A DNA stretch of 64,000 nucleotides from Thamnaconus septentrionalis (GCA_009823395.1 CM020501.1:10654361-10718360); one strand, 5' to 3'; shown: positions 24,830 to 37,276, counted from the first letter of the stretch. Notes: a model not told the origin generated them from the letters alone. Made by a program: numbers and translations.

Positions 24830-25480
24830 AAAATGAACCCATTTCCCCTCTCGTTACTTTTAAATGCAAATTGGGTCCTTCATTAAAATGTGTGGCTAAA
24901 CTTCATTAGCGGCAGATATTGATTTTCTGGCTGCGACGATCTGATAGGCCCTATAGGCAAGTGAAGGTACAAAGGTTTGTCTAAATGCTAGCTGCTAGTG
25001 CGTGGCTCAGGGCTAGTTGGAGTTCTGGCTCGCGGAGCGCTTGGAACATCTGGAGAGGTAACATTTACATAAGCTTCTCTTTGTACGTGGGAACCTTCAT
25101 TAACATCACGCCGCTTTGAACTCAGGACGAGATGGTAATACAGACGAAACAGGAGCTAAGGAGAGCGGCGCTCTGTCAGATTGTTGCAGCGGCGTGCTGT
25201 TTTCTTTGAAGGTGTTTCCTGTTTTTCGCCCAATATTTCAGGAAAGCGCCACAGCTGCTGGGTAATCCCTCAACAACACGCGAGAAACACATTTCTAGAA
25301 ATTTGATCTCGATTTCCATTTTTAACACCGGCATGAAAAGCGTTACCCAAAATGCACCTGCTGTGGTAAATTCTGCTGACGCCTGGGAGAATTCAGCAGG
25401 AATTGCGGTAAATAGTCAGACAAGAGTCACTGCTGTTAAAAGCTCCTCTGATGCCAATTAAAATACAGCCACCAGTTTAG
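24830..25480. promoter_or_regulatory. Candidate conserved non-coding region
   Basis: Unique sequence with ACTTCATTAGCGG, GATATTGATTTTC, CTGATAGGCC, TTCATTAACATCACG and CCAATATTTCAGG. Downstream it includes CCAATTAAAATACAGCC. No repeat signature. Confidence 0.32.
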
Positions 25481-25599
25481 CCAATCCAATAGCTTAACAG
25501 ACCTACATTGTACAAAATTCTCTAAACAAATGTATCGTTTTTCAACAATAAATTTAGATTATTTTGTTTTTTACTCTTTTGCTGGCTCCACATTTCAGA

Positions 25600-25680
25600 A
25601 AGTGCCATAAACACACATCGTTCTTGAAGTCTGCCTTTTGTGATGTCACAGAGTCACCATCTTGTGTTTGTCCCATTCCC
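25600..25680 (+). mobile_element. Dispersed CRE-palindrome repeat, copy F (core only)
   Basis: Only the palindrome block survives (CCTTTTGTGATGTCACAGAG, 25634-25653), and orientation cannot be fixed reliably. The tail block is not found nearby. Confidence 0.4.
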
Positions 25681-26350
25681 CGCGATCACCCTACAAAACT
25701 AGGTCCATTAAAAAAGTACATCAATTACTGGCAAGGAAAACAAATAATAACACAGCCAGCGGCCTTATGACTGGATTAATCCGCCAAAACACAAACTTTC
25801 CATTCACCTGGTCGTATCAGCTAAGATAGAGCTGTTGGGCTAATAGGGGAGGACGCAATGACCCCCATTACAACCGATGTCTTTCTGCCATTGTGGTGCG
25901 TGAACGCTCTTTTTACATTTGCGAGCAGGATTTGACGACACACAGCATCACTCCTGCCTGAATAAGAAGAAGAGGAAAGTAAAGGTGTGTATCACAAAAA
26001 CAGTTAGACCAAGCCGATACAAAAACAAAGAAACAGCTTAGATGAAACAATGATCGAATAAAAAGTAGGAGCCAACCAGCGGAGCGTCGATTGTCAATTA
26101 CTAAAGGATATTTCTCACCATCTATCACATCTTATCAATCATAAGAAGCGCTGGAACAGCTTTTTATGCACAGGTGAAATTGGCTATTGTTAGAACTATC
26201 ACTCTATTTACCAGCTTCTTCATCATCATTATTAGTTTTTAATCCATCTGCTCTGAACAGCAACCCTGTGGCTGACTACGCATTTCAAGTTAACTTAAAC
26301 AGTAAAGATTTTGGTGTTTTTAAAACTGAATGTGTGTGGTTCACGGGAGG

Positions 26351-26354
<4 letters not shown>

Positions 26355-26384
<30 letters not shown>
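26355..26384. repeat. (CAG)10 trinucleotide repeat
   Basis: Ten perfect CAG units. An open frame reads them as polyglutamine, but there is no splice or domain support for a coding exon. Confidence 0.9.
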
Positions 26385-26385
<1 letters not shown>

Positions 26386-26659
26386 TGAGCTGCGAGGAAG
26401 TGCTGGCAGGGCAGGACATCCTCCCCTCCTGAACGGTGGAACACTATTGTCTTTATAGACACGGCTTCTCTCTGACAAAGAGCTTCCTCGCCGTCTCACC
26501 TCTGGCGCTCTCACCCTCTGTTTAGTTATTTTTCCCCAACACGCCGCCCTCTCCCGCACGGGGTCCCCACCATTGACTCTCCGTTAATTCAATCTCATTA
26601 TTTTTCCCAAACATGGCTGCGCTGTGTGGCTTCACCTCAATCACTCGCTGGCCTAACCC

Positions 26660-26860
26660 CCTGATCTCCGGCAAATGGGGGCCCGCTTGTGCGCCGCTCC
26701 TCTCCCCGGCGGAGGGCCACGACCCAAATTGCGGGGGGATTTAGGCCCTAATCTGTCTTTACTCTGCGGGAAAATGGATGGCCTGGACGGAGACGGGAGA
26801 GGTGGGGGCAGGGGGGTGGGGGGTGGGGGGCAGCGAGGGGGCGGGGTTATAGGATGATCA
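26660..26860. other. G-rich sequence, possible G-quadruplex former
   Basis: Multiple G3-G7 runs (26800-26845) are spaced by short loops on the + strand. No gene. Confidence 0.4.
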
Positions 26861-27204
26861 GGAGCAGACCCCCAGTTGTGAAAACATCTGCTTCTCCTCT
26901 AGACGCTCGTCAGGTCCAGGTTCATGCCGGGCTATGTGTTGCCTGTGAGTGTGTGTGTGTGTGTGAGTGTGTGTGTGTGAGCGCTTACATACCTATCCAA
27001 CAGGGGACATGGCATGTTGTTACACATTCGCCAACAGGGGACCGCAAAGCCAAGTGGAGACATTCTTTAGGTGCCTGTTTGGACATTCTTTAAATGCAGT
27101 TAATTTCATTTTGGTTAGCATGTGGTTAGCACCATCTGGTTAGCTAAAAATGTTGCCAAGCGGGGTCCTGGAGGTGTGTGAGTGCCAGCAAAAAAAAAAA
27201 TTAT

Positions 27205-27330
27205 AATAATAACAAGATAAGATAAAAGATAAGATAAAATATTAATTGGAAAAAGTACCATATGTATGTGCATACATGTATATACATACATAGATATACT
27301 GTATGTGTGTGTGTGTGTGTGTGTCCGTGT
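27205..27330. repeat. GATAA-rich repeat and (GT)n microsatellite
   Basis: Four closely spaced GATAA units (27214-27240) form a natural GATA-site array. A short GT run follows (27304-27324). Confidence 0.7.
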
Positions 27331-27879
27331 CCATGTGTGTGTATGTGTGTACAGTTGTGGTTGCTGGGCGGAAAACAACACGGCCTGCTTTACATTTTTA
27401 AAAAGGCCGTACGCGAGGCGCCTCCAACAATCATGACGAGTGCGAGTGTGAATTATTGAACTTCTCCCCAGCGTCGGTGGTCCGAGACGGCGAGCGGTGA
27501 CACACGGCGACATGATGTGGCTCTACCTGCCAGGGCCCCTGACACCCGTGTAAACAACTGTAATTCTCCGCAAAAGCAAGCGCAAGTACAGGATGTCTGA
27601 GTGTAATTTATGTATCATTTATTTTTCCGCCTCCCAACAGGCAGCTGGAGGTGAGAGATGCTCAGTTTGTACACACACACAGAAACACTCAGGCCACATG
27701 TGCGCACGGCGACAAACACACTCTCTGAAGTACAGTTGTCTGAGTTCCAGACTGTTTTTTATTTATGGTGCGCCCGATCTTAAGTGCAGGCCATATCCCG
27801 GTGAGAAGGGAGGTCGGGATGAAGGTATTAGCGGCACAGAAGTAAACGAGGTGGGTTTTGGTGATTGAGGGGACGCCTT

Positions 27880-28240
27880 AAAAAACGACTTTTCTTACAG
27901 GATATTTGGGTTTGGGTTTATTGCAAGCGGGCTCTTATTTTTATACGGTTCCGGCCATCATTTATATGAGTTATGTTAACCATATAAGTTATGAGCCCAT
28001 TTTACTAATATGGCAAAAAGCATAAAAGAGAATGATCATCAGTATTAAGGACCTCTCTCAATTACCTGCCCCCAGTCTTAATGCGGGAGTTTTAGCCTTG
28101 GCTGTGACTGTCAGTGCTCTCTCACTGAATGAGGTTCTTTTTCCCCTCCTGCCATCTACACTTAACCGAGGGGGTTTGTGTCAAATATTTTGTCTTTTGT
28201 AGGTTTTTGCATTGGCCTTTATTTTACACTTCGCTTACAG
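27880..28240. promoter_or_regulatory. Strong candidate conserved non-coding element
   Basis: A 350-bp unique block with CTCTTATTTTTATACGG, CATCATTTATATGAG, TTACTAATATGGC, GTATTAAGGACC, CTCAATTACCTGCC and GTCTTAATGCGGG. It is dense in TAAT and E-box-like (CACCTG-type) sites and free of microsatellites. Confidence 0.42.
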
Positions 28241-29109
28241 GAACCAGCATGTAGTTGGATTTAGTGGTGAAAAACAATGTCGATGTTAGTTCACGCTCTC
28301 TGTTGACCTTCTTGCTCCGACAACTTTCTTATGTCAGTTGTGATGTTGAGATAAAATCATGAAATCATCCAGATGGAATGTGTGTCAAGGCACACGCAGA
28401 TTTAGAACAGCATTAAATGCATCGATTTGGCATAAATGCTGAGCTATCCCTTAGAGTAAAGATTAATGCTCACAGCAGTTATTTTGATCTAAAAACATGC
28501 ATATATACTGCACAATATGCCAACAGCTCTCTTCATGATAGTTCACATTGTTCCTTTAATATTGCAAAATGTCAAGCAAAACTTGAAAATATCAATCAAT
28601 ACACAACTATGTCACTGTTACTCATAAAATTGAGGGATTTTCATGAAAGATTCCTCAGTAAACTGATAAAATAAGAGTTAGACTGAAGTTCTGCAAATAC
28701 ATAATTTATTAATGCTTATGACAGCAGTATTCAGCTATTAAAGCAAAAAAGAAGCAAACTCTCCTGCCTGAGTTAACCATTACTGTGGCAGCAACAAAGC
28801 GCTGGCTGGACCCTGCTCCCCTCTCAGGACAGGACAGCCACTCCTCCAAGCAGCTGCAGGGCGCGCAGTTATGAAGCGCTACCGTGTGATATCTTCTTCC
28901 TCCTCCAGCGCCACGCCTCTCGCCAAAAACCTCCCATCTCATCACCGGCGCTCGCTCACCAGCCTGCACTTCCTGCGGTTCGTATGATTAAGGGTCAAGC
29001 GTGCCACCTCGTCTCCAGGCCATCATTAAAGGGGCGACGGAGGAGAGACAGGGGATGGGTGGGAGGGAGGGAGGGGAGGAGGGAGCGGGGGAGAGAAAGA
29101 CACCCTGGC

Positions 29110-29420
29110 ACACGGGGCTAATGAAAGCCATGAATCACAGTTTGGTCTTTAAAGAACATATTAGTGGCGTCATTAACTCTGCACAAAGGCCAAGGCCGGG
29201 GTGAACAGACAGGTCGCTCTACCAGTGAGCCTGTGGCCCCGCCCCCTGCCACCCGTCTCGACCGCGCTGCCTTTCATATCCCCTCACAATCGCTTTTCAG
29301 TAGAGAGCCGCTCGCACAAGCCTCAGTCCTGGATCGCAACCTCCGTGACGGATTTAAAGGCCCGACGAGCAATTTTTAAAGAGGCTGAAAATGGATTCAA
29401 AACAAAGCATGAGTGTTTAG
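29110..29420. promoter_or_regulatory. Candidate conserved non-coding element
   Basis: Unique sequence after a GGGA-rich stretch, with GGGGCTAATGAAAGCC, AAAGAACATATTAGTGG and GTCATTAACTCTGC. No exon. Confidence 0.3.
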
Positions 29421-29479
29421 CTAGGAGATTTTTTCCAAGAAAGATGTGCAATGAAGTGACATTAACATGATTTTGAGAT

Positions 29480-30890
29480 ATTTAACTGTCTGTTTATTTA
29501 GCCATCATTCATCATCTGTTGTGCAAATGACAATAAAGCTGCTTTACTTTTATTGTAGCTTATGGGATATTGGTCAGGAAGCTTGTGCATGTTTTTATGG
29601 AGATAAAGATGCTAAAAAAACAACAGTTTTTTTGTATCTTTTTTAGTATCTAATATCTGCACAAAGAGCAGATCCACTGGTCTGCCGTGGCCAAGCATGT
29701 GGTCCTGCTGGGTGTTTCCAGGATTTTGCCCTGATATCACCGCTGATACAAGAAAGATGTGAGATCAAGTGGAACGTCTGAAAGCATCGACAATTGTTTG
29801 CCGTGCGTGTCCCCGCCATGAGACGCTGCTGAAACTCTCTCACACTTGGAACTTTGACAAAGTTCCCCGCTGCTCAACGCTGAACGATCCGGTCACTCAG
29901 ACATCAGCAGACTTTGTGTCTCGCTGTGCTTTCTGGCTAGAGTCCGGGAAACAAAGACTTCCGCTCCGGGACGAGCGAACATCGGAGGCATATTTTGATG
30001 GACACGCTCCTCTTAACCTGCCACTTCCTGTTTGAACAAAAACAACTCTCCCCGCAGACACCCTGCAGGGGGGGCCTGTGGGTTCTCCTCGCGGGCAGTG
30101 ACCTTTTCACACAGCCTCGGGACAAAAGTGGGTCTCCCAGCTCACCCTGGAGCAACACTCACCAGCAGCAGCACCACTCTCCACATTCACACGCCGTCCC
30201 CCCTCCCCCCTCCGCCAACACCCAGGACAGGACGGTGTTCCTGATGGAGCCTCTCAACGGCCTCCATCAGAGGTGCGTCTGGAGCCCCCTTGTGCTCGGG
30301 GAGTCGGCCCAGGCCTCATTAGGAGCTCCATGATGAAATGAGCTGAAAGGCCCTCAGCCTTAACCGGCATCCAGCAATCACAGCAGCCTGAACTGGCAAG
30401 GCGCATCTGGCAGCCCCACAGGCGTTAAATCATGGATAACCTTCTTGTTTCTCCCGCTATCTAACTATCCGCGCTCCGCTTTACTGGCTTCTCTGTCTCG
30501 GCCCGACTATGTATCGCTCGTCTTTTCTCTGCCTCCCATCTACAATGCTCCCCTCCTCGGAACCCCCCCTCCCCCGCCTCGCTCCCCTCCACCGTCTGCC
30601 TGGACCGGTCCTGGCTCCATTACTGATACTCACCACAATGTTCTCCTCTCGCAGCGAGGCATCAAAGTTTAACACCTACAACTTACAGCTGCCAGTCACC
30701 TCTCATCTCCTGCTCCCTCCGTCTTCCGTGTTTCTCCCCACGATTGTTTCTCCCGAACTTTACATCACGCTTTCATTACAGCTCTCCTCTTCATCCAACT
30801 CTGCCCGCGACTTACTTTGTCAACTCTTGACGTACCCGCCTGTGAAGTTGAAACAAACTCCCAAAGTTTAAAGCGGCACGGCCTGAGAGT
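29480..30890. other. Intergenic sequence without recognised features
   Basis: AT-rich to 29660, then moderately GC-rich with Pro/Ser-coding shadow frames. The E-box/TGGAGC-rich part (30230-30440) could be regulatory, but nothing specific is recognised. Confidence 0.4.
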
Positions 30891-30898
30891 GAAGTCCA

Positions 30899-31185
30899 TT
30901 TAAAGGCCTGGCGAGTGAGATTTAGTGACATCTAATGGTAACAAAGAATATAGCAACCTGTGCTAATATCAATCAATGCTTTCTGGGGATCAGAATTATG
31001 AAACTCAGGGCAGATACAAGTAGATATGGCCCTGCCTCTTTACAAATGGAAAGGGTGGGGCCCTCTCTGTATTTAAATTCTTGTTATTAGCAAAATCCCA
31101 CAACGCAACTTGTTTTGAGGCACAATCTGGCTAAAAACATACATGTCTACTTTCTATTCCGTTTCACGCCAATAGGTCCCTTTAA
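30899..31185. mobile_element. MITE with TTAAAGG inverted termini (family 2, copy 1)
   Basis: It begins TTAAAGGCCTGGCG and ends CGCCAATAGGTCCCTTTAA, an imperfect inverted pair, with TTAA at both extreme ends. The interior has no reading frame. The right end recurs in a second copy ending at 32992. TTAA at both ends would suit a TTAA-targeting (piggyBac-like) transposon, but this is inference. Confidence 0.55.
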
Positions 31186-31189
31186 AATG

Positions 31190-32290
31190 CGCCACACCAG
31201 CCCATTAAAAATCCTGCTTTTCAGATTATAATCATAATTCCCTCGGCCGAACGGTGACTCGCCACTGCGAGCGCCCGCAGGTATCGCGACCGCCTCTCAG
31301 TGCGCCTCCAAAAGAATCAAAGATACGGCTCTCGGGGAAGCGGCGCGTTTGAGAGTGTATCAGAGCCTGAAGAGGACGACGGAGTGGTCCCGAGGACGGC
31401 GGCGACAGAGATATCAGAGCTCTCCTCCTCTGTCCACCGAGCTGTCGGTAAAAGCCGAGCTCTGAATCTGTTGTGGGCGCTCAAGCAACTCCAAACTCCA
31501 GAGGAGTGAAAAAAAACAACACAGGGAGCAGGTGATAGTGAGCATTACACAACCTTCCTTGAATATAGGCTTGAATAATTGAAAGCCACTTAGTCCCATT
31601 TGAATGGCTGAGTGTTGTGGATCAACTACACCTGCGAAGGAATGGGGTCAGTGTGGCTGGCAGGGATGAGCATTTATGATACGGCCTCTGATATATTCAT
31701 GGAATGTGAGCGTATGAATTTACCCAAAGCCCTTACGCCGTGTATGTCACAGTGCACAGAGCGTCGGGTAATTAAGGACCGTTGCAATGCTTCATTTCTG
31801 CAGGCTAAACGTTGCTCCGCAGCCCTTAACTCCTTACCTTGTATTAAAAGCATAATTCTATGATAAAGCTAGTTTAGGGAAACCTAATGTTATATTAAAG
31901 CGGAGTTAATCAATGCAGGGGGGAGCCTTTTTACCATACATTATTATGCGCTACAGAACGCTTTAATGTGCAAAAAAGACCCTTTTTTGTTGGCCAAGAG
32001 TAGACATTATATTACTACAGGTTAATAAAACTTTGGCTTTCTTAATTTTTCATAGTGGTTAGTGCATATGTAAATATTTAATGAGGTCTTTATGCTCCAG
32101 ATATTCCAACAAAAAGGTTAATAAGCTCGAAGATGGAGGATAGGGTATATAATCGCCGGCCTGTCCTACAGAGAGCTGCGGAGCACTGGAGCCGTAATAA
32201 AGAAGGCAAAGCGGGGAAGGGGTTTAGTTAATGTTATTATGCACAGAGGTTTTACCCCCTCAGAAAACATATAGACCTGGTCATTAAAAC
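31190..32290. promoter_or_regulatory. Large candidate conserved non-coding region, the strongest in the window
   Basis: About 1.1 kb of unique sequence without microsatellites carries many TAAT/ATTA and MEF2/FOX-like motifs: TTATAATCATAATTCCC, GGTAATTAAGGACC, TTGTATTAAAAGC, GAGTTAATCAATGC, CATTATTATGCGC, GTAAATATTTAATGAGG and GGTTAATAAGC. Both flanks are MITEs of the same family. Open frames here are stop-limited and lack domains. Confidence 0.45.
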
Positions 32291-32464
32291 CAGCTGAACT
32301 TATAATAAAAAATGAATAATAAATAGTAGTAAAAAAGGTATTTAGGTCTCAAGGTAAAAACATTCCTCCAGTTTATTTTGTTCATTTCCAAACTAGACCG
32401 TTAGCGAAAGGAAACAAGCGCGACTGACCTTAACCTTGAATAAAATTATAGCTTTTAGCACTAT

Positions 32465-32992
32465 TTAAAGGTATTAGACACATTTTGGAAAATGGAAGTT
32501 GGTTAAAAATCAGATCTTTAAATATACTTTAAATGTGTTTTATTTCATAAGAGGAAAAAAATGGATTTGACTCACCAGGCACCATAAAATGAATGGTGAG
32601 TGTTAAAAATTAGGACATTTTCAGTGGCGGAGGCAGAGATTTTATTTTGAGTGGTCCAGTGCAAAATTGGATCGGCCATCTTTCCCAGAAGAAGGACTTG
32701 AAATCTAAAGTAGAATGAACTTGGTTCCACTGAAGCAGTGTTTTGACAAATTAAACAATTCTAAAAAGTGACTATGAAATTTGTTGTATTTGCTTCTCAT
32801 GAGCTCAAATTAATTAACAATAAAATAATATATTTTACTCAAATATGGATAGAACAAACATATAATAATATTGATCCATGTAAATATAAGTGATTGTTGT
32901 TAGTGTAAGGAAGTTCTTTTTGGTGACTTCATCCAACAGAACATGTACAAATGTATGTTTTATTCCGTGTCATGCAATAAATCCCCTTTAAA
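32465..32992. mobile_element. Degenerate MITE (family 2, copy 2)
   Basis: It starts TTTAAAGGTATTAGACAC and ends ATTCCGTGTCATGCAATAAATCCCCTTTAA (32963-32992), which matches copy 1's right end with substitutions. It is longer than copy 1 and AT-rich inside, so it may contain a nested insertion. Confidence 0.45.
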
Positions 32993-33159
32993 TGTTACAG
33001 ACTGGGTCTATGTGGTTGTTGGTAACTAGGTTTGATTTGTACGCTGCTCCAAACTGTAACCCTTTGAAACACTGCGGTTAGTAAACTGTCCAACCTGCTG
33101 TTAGCAAAACACATAAGTGGATTTCCAGCTGATAAGCTCCTCCATAATAAGAAGAACTT

Positions 33160-33980
33160 GAGGTCAACAACGGCCTTTAATGACGTCCCGACTTGCACAA
33201 CTGGGATTTAATTTCAAATTCATTAGGGCACAAGCACCTTATACAATAAGATTTACATATTGACACCAGCCCAGGGCCGGCCTACCAAAGTGTCACTTTC
33301 ATTTAGCTCATTCTGCACCATTACGGCAGCTTGAAAGCCTTGTACCATCTAAACCATATAGCTCTTCCCTTAATTAACACACACACACTCTGCGGTGTGT
33401 TGCCAATATCCAATGAATATTTCAGAGGCTGTTTCATTTTTATGGCTGCTACCATTTGAACGGGCCTTAATAGAGTGACAAGACATTCCCACCGACCACT
33501 GTCCCATGAAAAATGCACAAGCCACTTAAAACCAATGGCCAGTCACATGAAGACACTTGGCCCCTCAAGACAAACCGCGACTTTCTTTCTTGCGACGAGG
33601 GAAAAGCAGGCGTATTTCCAGCGCCCCCCGTGGAAACGAATGCCCTCCCCTGCGCTCACATCCGTTATGAAGATTGGATGAAATGGTTTGATAGTGAAAC
33701 ATTAGCTTCTTTTAAATCTTACGCCTGCTGAGCATTCTTCAAATGTACTGCACGCTTAATTATTTAAGTGCCCCATTCGCCATAATATCAATCGTCGGAG
33801 CCATCTTGCAGTGGCCTCGCCAAAAAAGACAGCTCCGCTCGCGGGGTCGCTCTGCCAAAATTTGAGAGTGCGCATTTTTGTTGTGACTTTTGTTGCAACT
33901 TCATAAAATCAATTGATTCGAGGGGGTTAAAAGTTCAAACGACTTCATCGCGGGGTAGCTGGAGGTCGTGGTTGGTGACT
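33160..33980. promoter_or_regulatory. Strong candidate conserved non-coding region
   Basis: Unique, motif-rich sequence: GATTTAATTTC, TTCATTAGGGC, CCTTAATTAAC, CCAATGAATATTTCAG, GGCCTTAATAGAG, CGCTTAATTATTTAAG and CATAATATCAATCG. Short frames exist but have no domain or splice support. Confidence 0.42.
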
Positions 33981-34239
33981 GTAACACAGCTGATGGCTGT
34001 GACCTCACTGAAAGTTCTTCATTAAATGTTAAATCTACCACAGTTAAATTCAGATACTACTTAAGAAAACATGCGTTTGAGATGTAAAGCTTTATATTCA
34101 ACCATCCTCACTTTGGTCTTGTTGCCGTGTTACATGCACAAAGTGTTACTATAATTTCCCGATTTCACTCAGGAGACATTAGTTTGCACGCTAGTCGACA
34201 CGTTTTCCAAAAGAATGAGTCTCAACTTTGTCAATAAAT

Positions 34240-34562
34240 CACCCAGAAGTGAGAAAAGTCCAGCTTTCACTTCTTTTGATTGCTCCACTTAAATACTAAA
34301 ACACAAAGTTCTGGAAACCAGCCCAATATGATGTCACAGAGGGCACAGATTTCTTGTTGATACTGCCGCCAGGTCAGAGGCAAACCCCCCCAGCAAGGTT
34401 TTCATCTGCAAAAATGGAGTGTTTTTGCAACAGACTGTACACAGAGGGCTAACTATGCTGTTTACAGAGTTTGTTGGATAATTATGTTGTCGCTACTGCT
34501 GCTTCACCAGTCTGGGAGGACAAACAAAAATCTGTAAAAATTGGGATAATATGGGACCTTAA
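34240..34562 (+). mobile_element. Dispersed CRE-palindrome repeat, copy G (best 3' end)
   Basis: Palindrome TATGATGTCACAGAGGGC (34327-34344), middle block CTGCCGCCAGGTCAGAGGC, tail block CACAGAGGGCTAACTATGCTG, and 3' terminus ATTGGGATAATATGGGACC (34540-34558) followed by TTAA (34559-34562). That terminus is the inverted counterpart of the 5' end of copy C (TTAAAGGCCCCATGTTAAG), which indicates a TIR-bounded element. Confidence 0.6.
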
Positions 34563-34699
34563 GGGCAAATAATATGGACAACTTTTAAAATGTTTCACTG
34601 CGATGAGATAAAATAAGATCATAAAAGGGTTGTGTGAGAGCAGTATCGACTAAACTGGTGACAAATGGTTCTAGTTCCAACACAATAGTTCATTTGAAA

Positions 34700-34990
34700 G
34701 CTGGAAGTGCGAGCCCTCAGTCCTCTTTCAGCCGCGGCTGTTGTTGTTCACACACTGATGACTAATGCGATCACCGCCAGGCGCCTTCCTCTGACTCTTT
34801 AAGTTGGTGTCTGTGGTGACATTCCCGTGCCGGCTCTCGTAACCGCGGTCTGTTGCAATTTGGAATGAATATTTCAGCAGTTTCTTCGGGTTTTTTTTTT
34901 TTTTTCTCTTCGTAGGCTGGCTCATGCGTTTTAGCAAAGATTGGTTTTTGCAGAGCAGAAGCAGCGAGTAGCCGCAGCGAGCGGAAAACG
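34700..34990. promoter_or_regulatory. Candidate conserved non-coding element
   Basis: Unique sequence with GATGACTAATGCGATC, CTCTTTAAGTTGG and GGAATGAATATTTCAGC. A T13 run and low-complexity DNA follow. Confidence 0.28.
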
Positions 34991-35039
34991 CTACAACTAA
35001 GGCAAAGTATGTCAGAGCCTGTAGCTTCGTTAGAAGTGT

Positions 35040-35560
35040 GTCAGTGTTGGCAGAATTACTCTCAGTGCCAGAGGAGGGAGACAGAAACTTTGCTCTGCTG
35101 ATTTATGCCTGTAGAGTAATTCTCATTCTGCATTTGTTTTGGAATTGCTGTATTTTTTTCCCTTTTCTTCAACTGAAACATTAACAGCAGACTTTGATTT
35201 TAATTGGCACTTCTTCGGTGCGAAAAAGAGGAACAAAATCTAATAAATGAGCAAAAATAATAATATTGGGAAATTGAATTTTTGTTTTTTCATGCACAGT
35301 AATTTCTGATATGTACCAAGGTCAACAGTCCAGTTTATTTTTTTATGATACAAATCTGCAAATTTTACATTGATAATCTGTCTCTTTGAGGTCTGGGGTT
35401 TTTCCAAAACATGTGGAAGTCAAAAATTTCCCAAAAAGCGACACATTAATTCGCTCCAAATTGTGTTGCTTGTGCATAAAAAAAACAAAAATCAATCAAT
35501 AAAGGTTTCTCAGAGAATACACGATGACAAAGCAGGGATTTTGGGAGGAGCAGAGGTAAA
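35040..35560. other. AT-rich intergenic sequence, nothing recognised
   Basis: A/T runs, with no supportable exon or repeat family. Confidence 0.5.
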
Positions 35561-35859
35561 AGATGAAAAGAATTTGGAATGACAGCACGAGACGAGACGA
35601 GAAGAGGACCTCACACGGCGGCAGGGGCACAGGAGGCCGTCTGCGGCGCCGGCTGATTGACACGCCATCGCAGCTCTACCGCCAGGACCACCCCACCTCC
35701 CACCCATCCCAACCCCCCTCCCACAGTTTGGAGACACGGAGCAGAACAGTCACCCACCGCGGGCTGACAAATACACCTGTTCAGACGCACAAAGTGACAG
35801 GCAGAGGCTCGCAGCGCCATGGCGGCGAGGTAACGCGGGGAGGCTTTCCTGCTGCTGTC

Positions 35860-36270
35860 ATGTAACAGCTATTTCTGTATCACAGGGCGGTTAAGGCACG
35901 CGCGCACGCATCCATCTTTCAGCAGCCGCGGCTCGCCAGCAAAGGCTCGGGCACGCAGAAACACACATACGCGGGCCCGATGCATAAAAGCATAAATAAC
36001 CATCTTGCAGGGGAAGATATACACTGCCGGTCTAAAATTAGCCGTCTGGCCCACGGCGAGGGATCACTAGTACGTCTCTGCCAGCCGTGATTGAGTGCGT
36101 GTCACAGGGTTGACACAGCGGAGGAGCGAACGGCCTATAATTCACGGATAAACGGCGAGGCCGCACCGGGCGGCGGCGCCGGATCTTGCAGGTCCTGCAG
36201 GAAGCCGCCATCGCTCATTTACCTTTGACACAGATCGGCCCGTGCAGGTCGCAAGCTTCCTCCAAAACAT
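35860..36270. promoter_or_regulatory. Candidate conserved non-coding element, CpG-rich
   Basis: Unique sequence with GATGCATAAAAGCATAAATAACC, GTCTAAAATTAGCC, GCCTATAATTCACGG, and a CATTTACCTTTGACACAG segment. High CpG but no recognisable exon. Confidence 0.35.
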
Positions 36271-37245
36271 CACGGAGGGAACCATCATCCGTCTGACTCA
36301 CTTGCAGTCCAGGGTGGTGTCAACATCTCAGCGGGTTCCTGAGCCAATCAGCTTTCTTTAAGGAGAAAGATACGGGAGGTGTGACAGTGACAACTTCCAA
36401 CAGAAGGATGAAGCTACAAGAAGGTGCAAACAGTGGATCCTGCTGCTGCTGGAGAGATTTCGCAGACACAGCCTTGAAGTGTCTGGACAACATGGTTTCA
36501 CTTGGCCCGCAACTGGCTTTGGCAAGAGTTTATTGTAATGTGGTAGCTGGCAAAGGAGCTGTGACGTGTAGCTAATATTTTGCTTTCCCTTTCCAAACGC
36601 ATTCTATGGGCTCTTTGCTAGATTGATGCATGAGACAGAACCAAAGTATGTAGGAAGAGTCCACCTAGAGTGCCAGGTTAAATCTTCATACCTGTTTGAA
36701 GCGTGAAGCTAAAGCTGAGCGGGAGCAGCGAAGCTGAAGCTCCATCTGTTCACGTCGCTGTCACTGTCACTGTCTGTCACCGTTGACCTCTGGTGGCTCC
36801 TCTCTGCCACTGAGGCTGCGGGCTCACTGTCCTCGTCATGCGCAAGTGTGTCATGAAATTGTGTTGCCGTTTTATATCAGCCTTTTCAGTCAAAATGCAT
36901 CAGTTTGTATCAGCGACAGATTAAAAATCTACAAATTTGTGTCTGTTTGTTTTTATTAGATAATCAGCTGCTGTTGCTTGTGCTGCTTTTATTTAGAAAA
37001 TATAATCACATAATCATCTAAATTATTTCATTTCATTTCATTATAACATGAAATGAAAAATGCCACAGCGGTAGGACAGCATGCAAACAGCAAGGCAATG
37101 AAAAGCTGTCCTGCCGAGCCAAGAGAGAAGGGTTATTTTTGTAACCTACGTGTGTAACATAATATTATCTATGAGTTTTTCTCACTCAGGAAATAAAAAT
37201 CAGTGTTGACGGAGATCCGCTAAAACCAACCCGAGCATTTGTACC

Positions 37246-37276
37246 ACACACACACACATACACACACTCACACACG
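37246..37276. repeat. (CA)n microsatellite
   Basis: About 13 CA units with AT and CT interruptions. Confidence 0.85.

Noticed and set aside
35886..35900. TTAAGGCACGCG resembling the start of miR-124
   Set aside because: The match ends after about 11 bases and continues as a CGCACG simple run. No hairpin arm with a complementary partner is evident.
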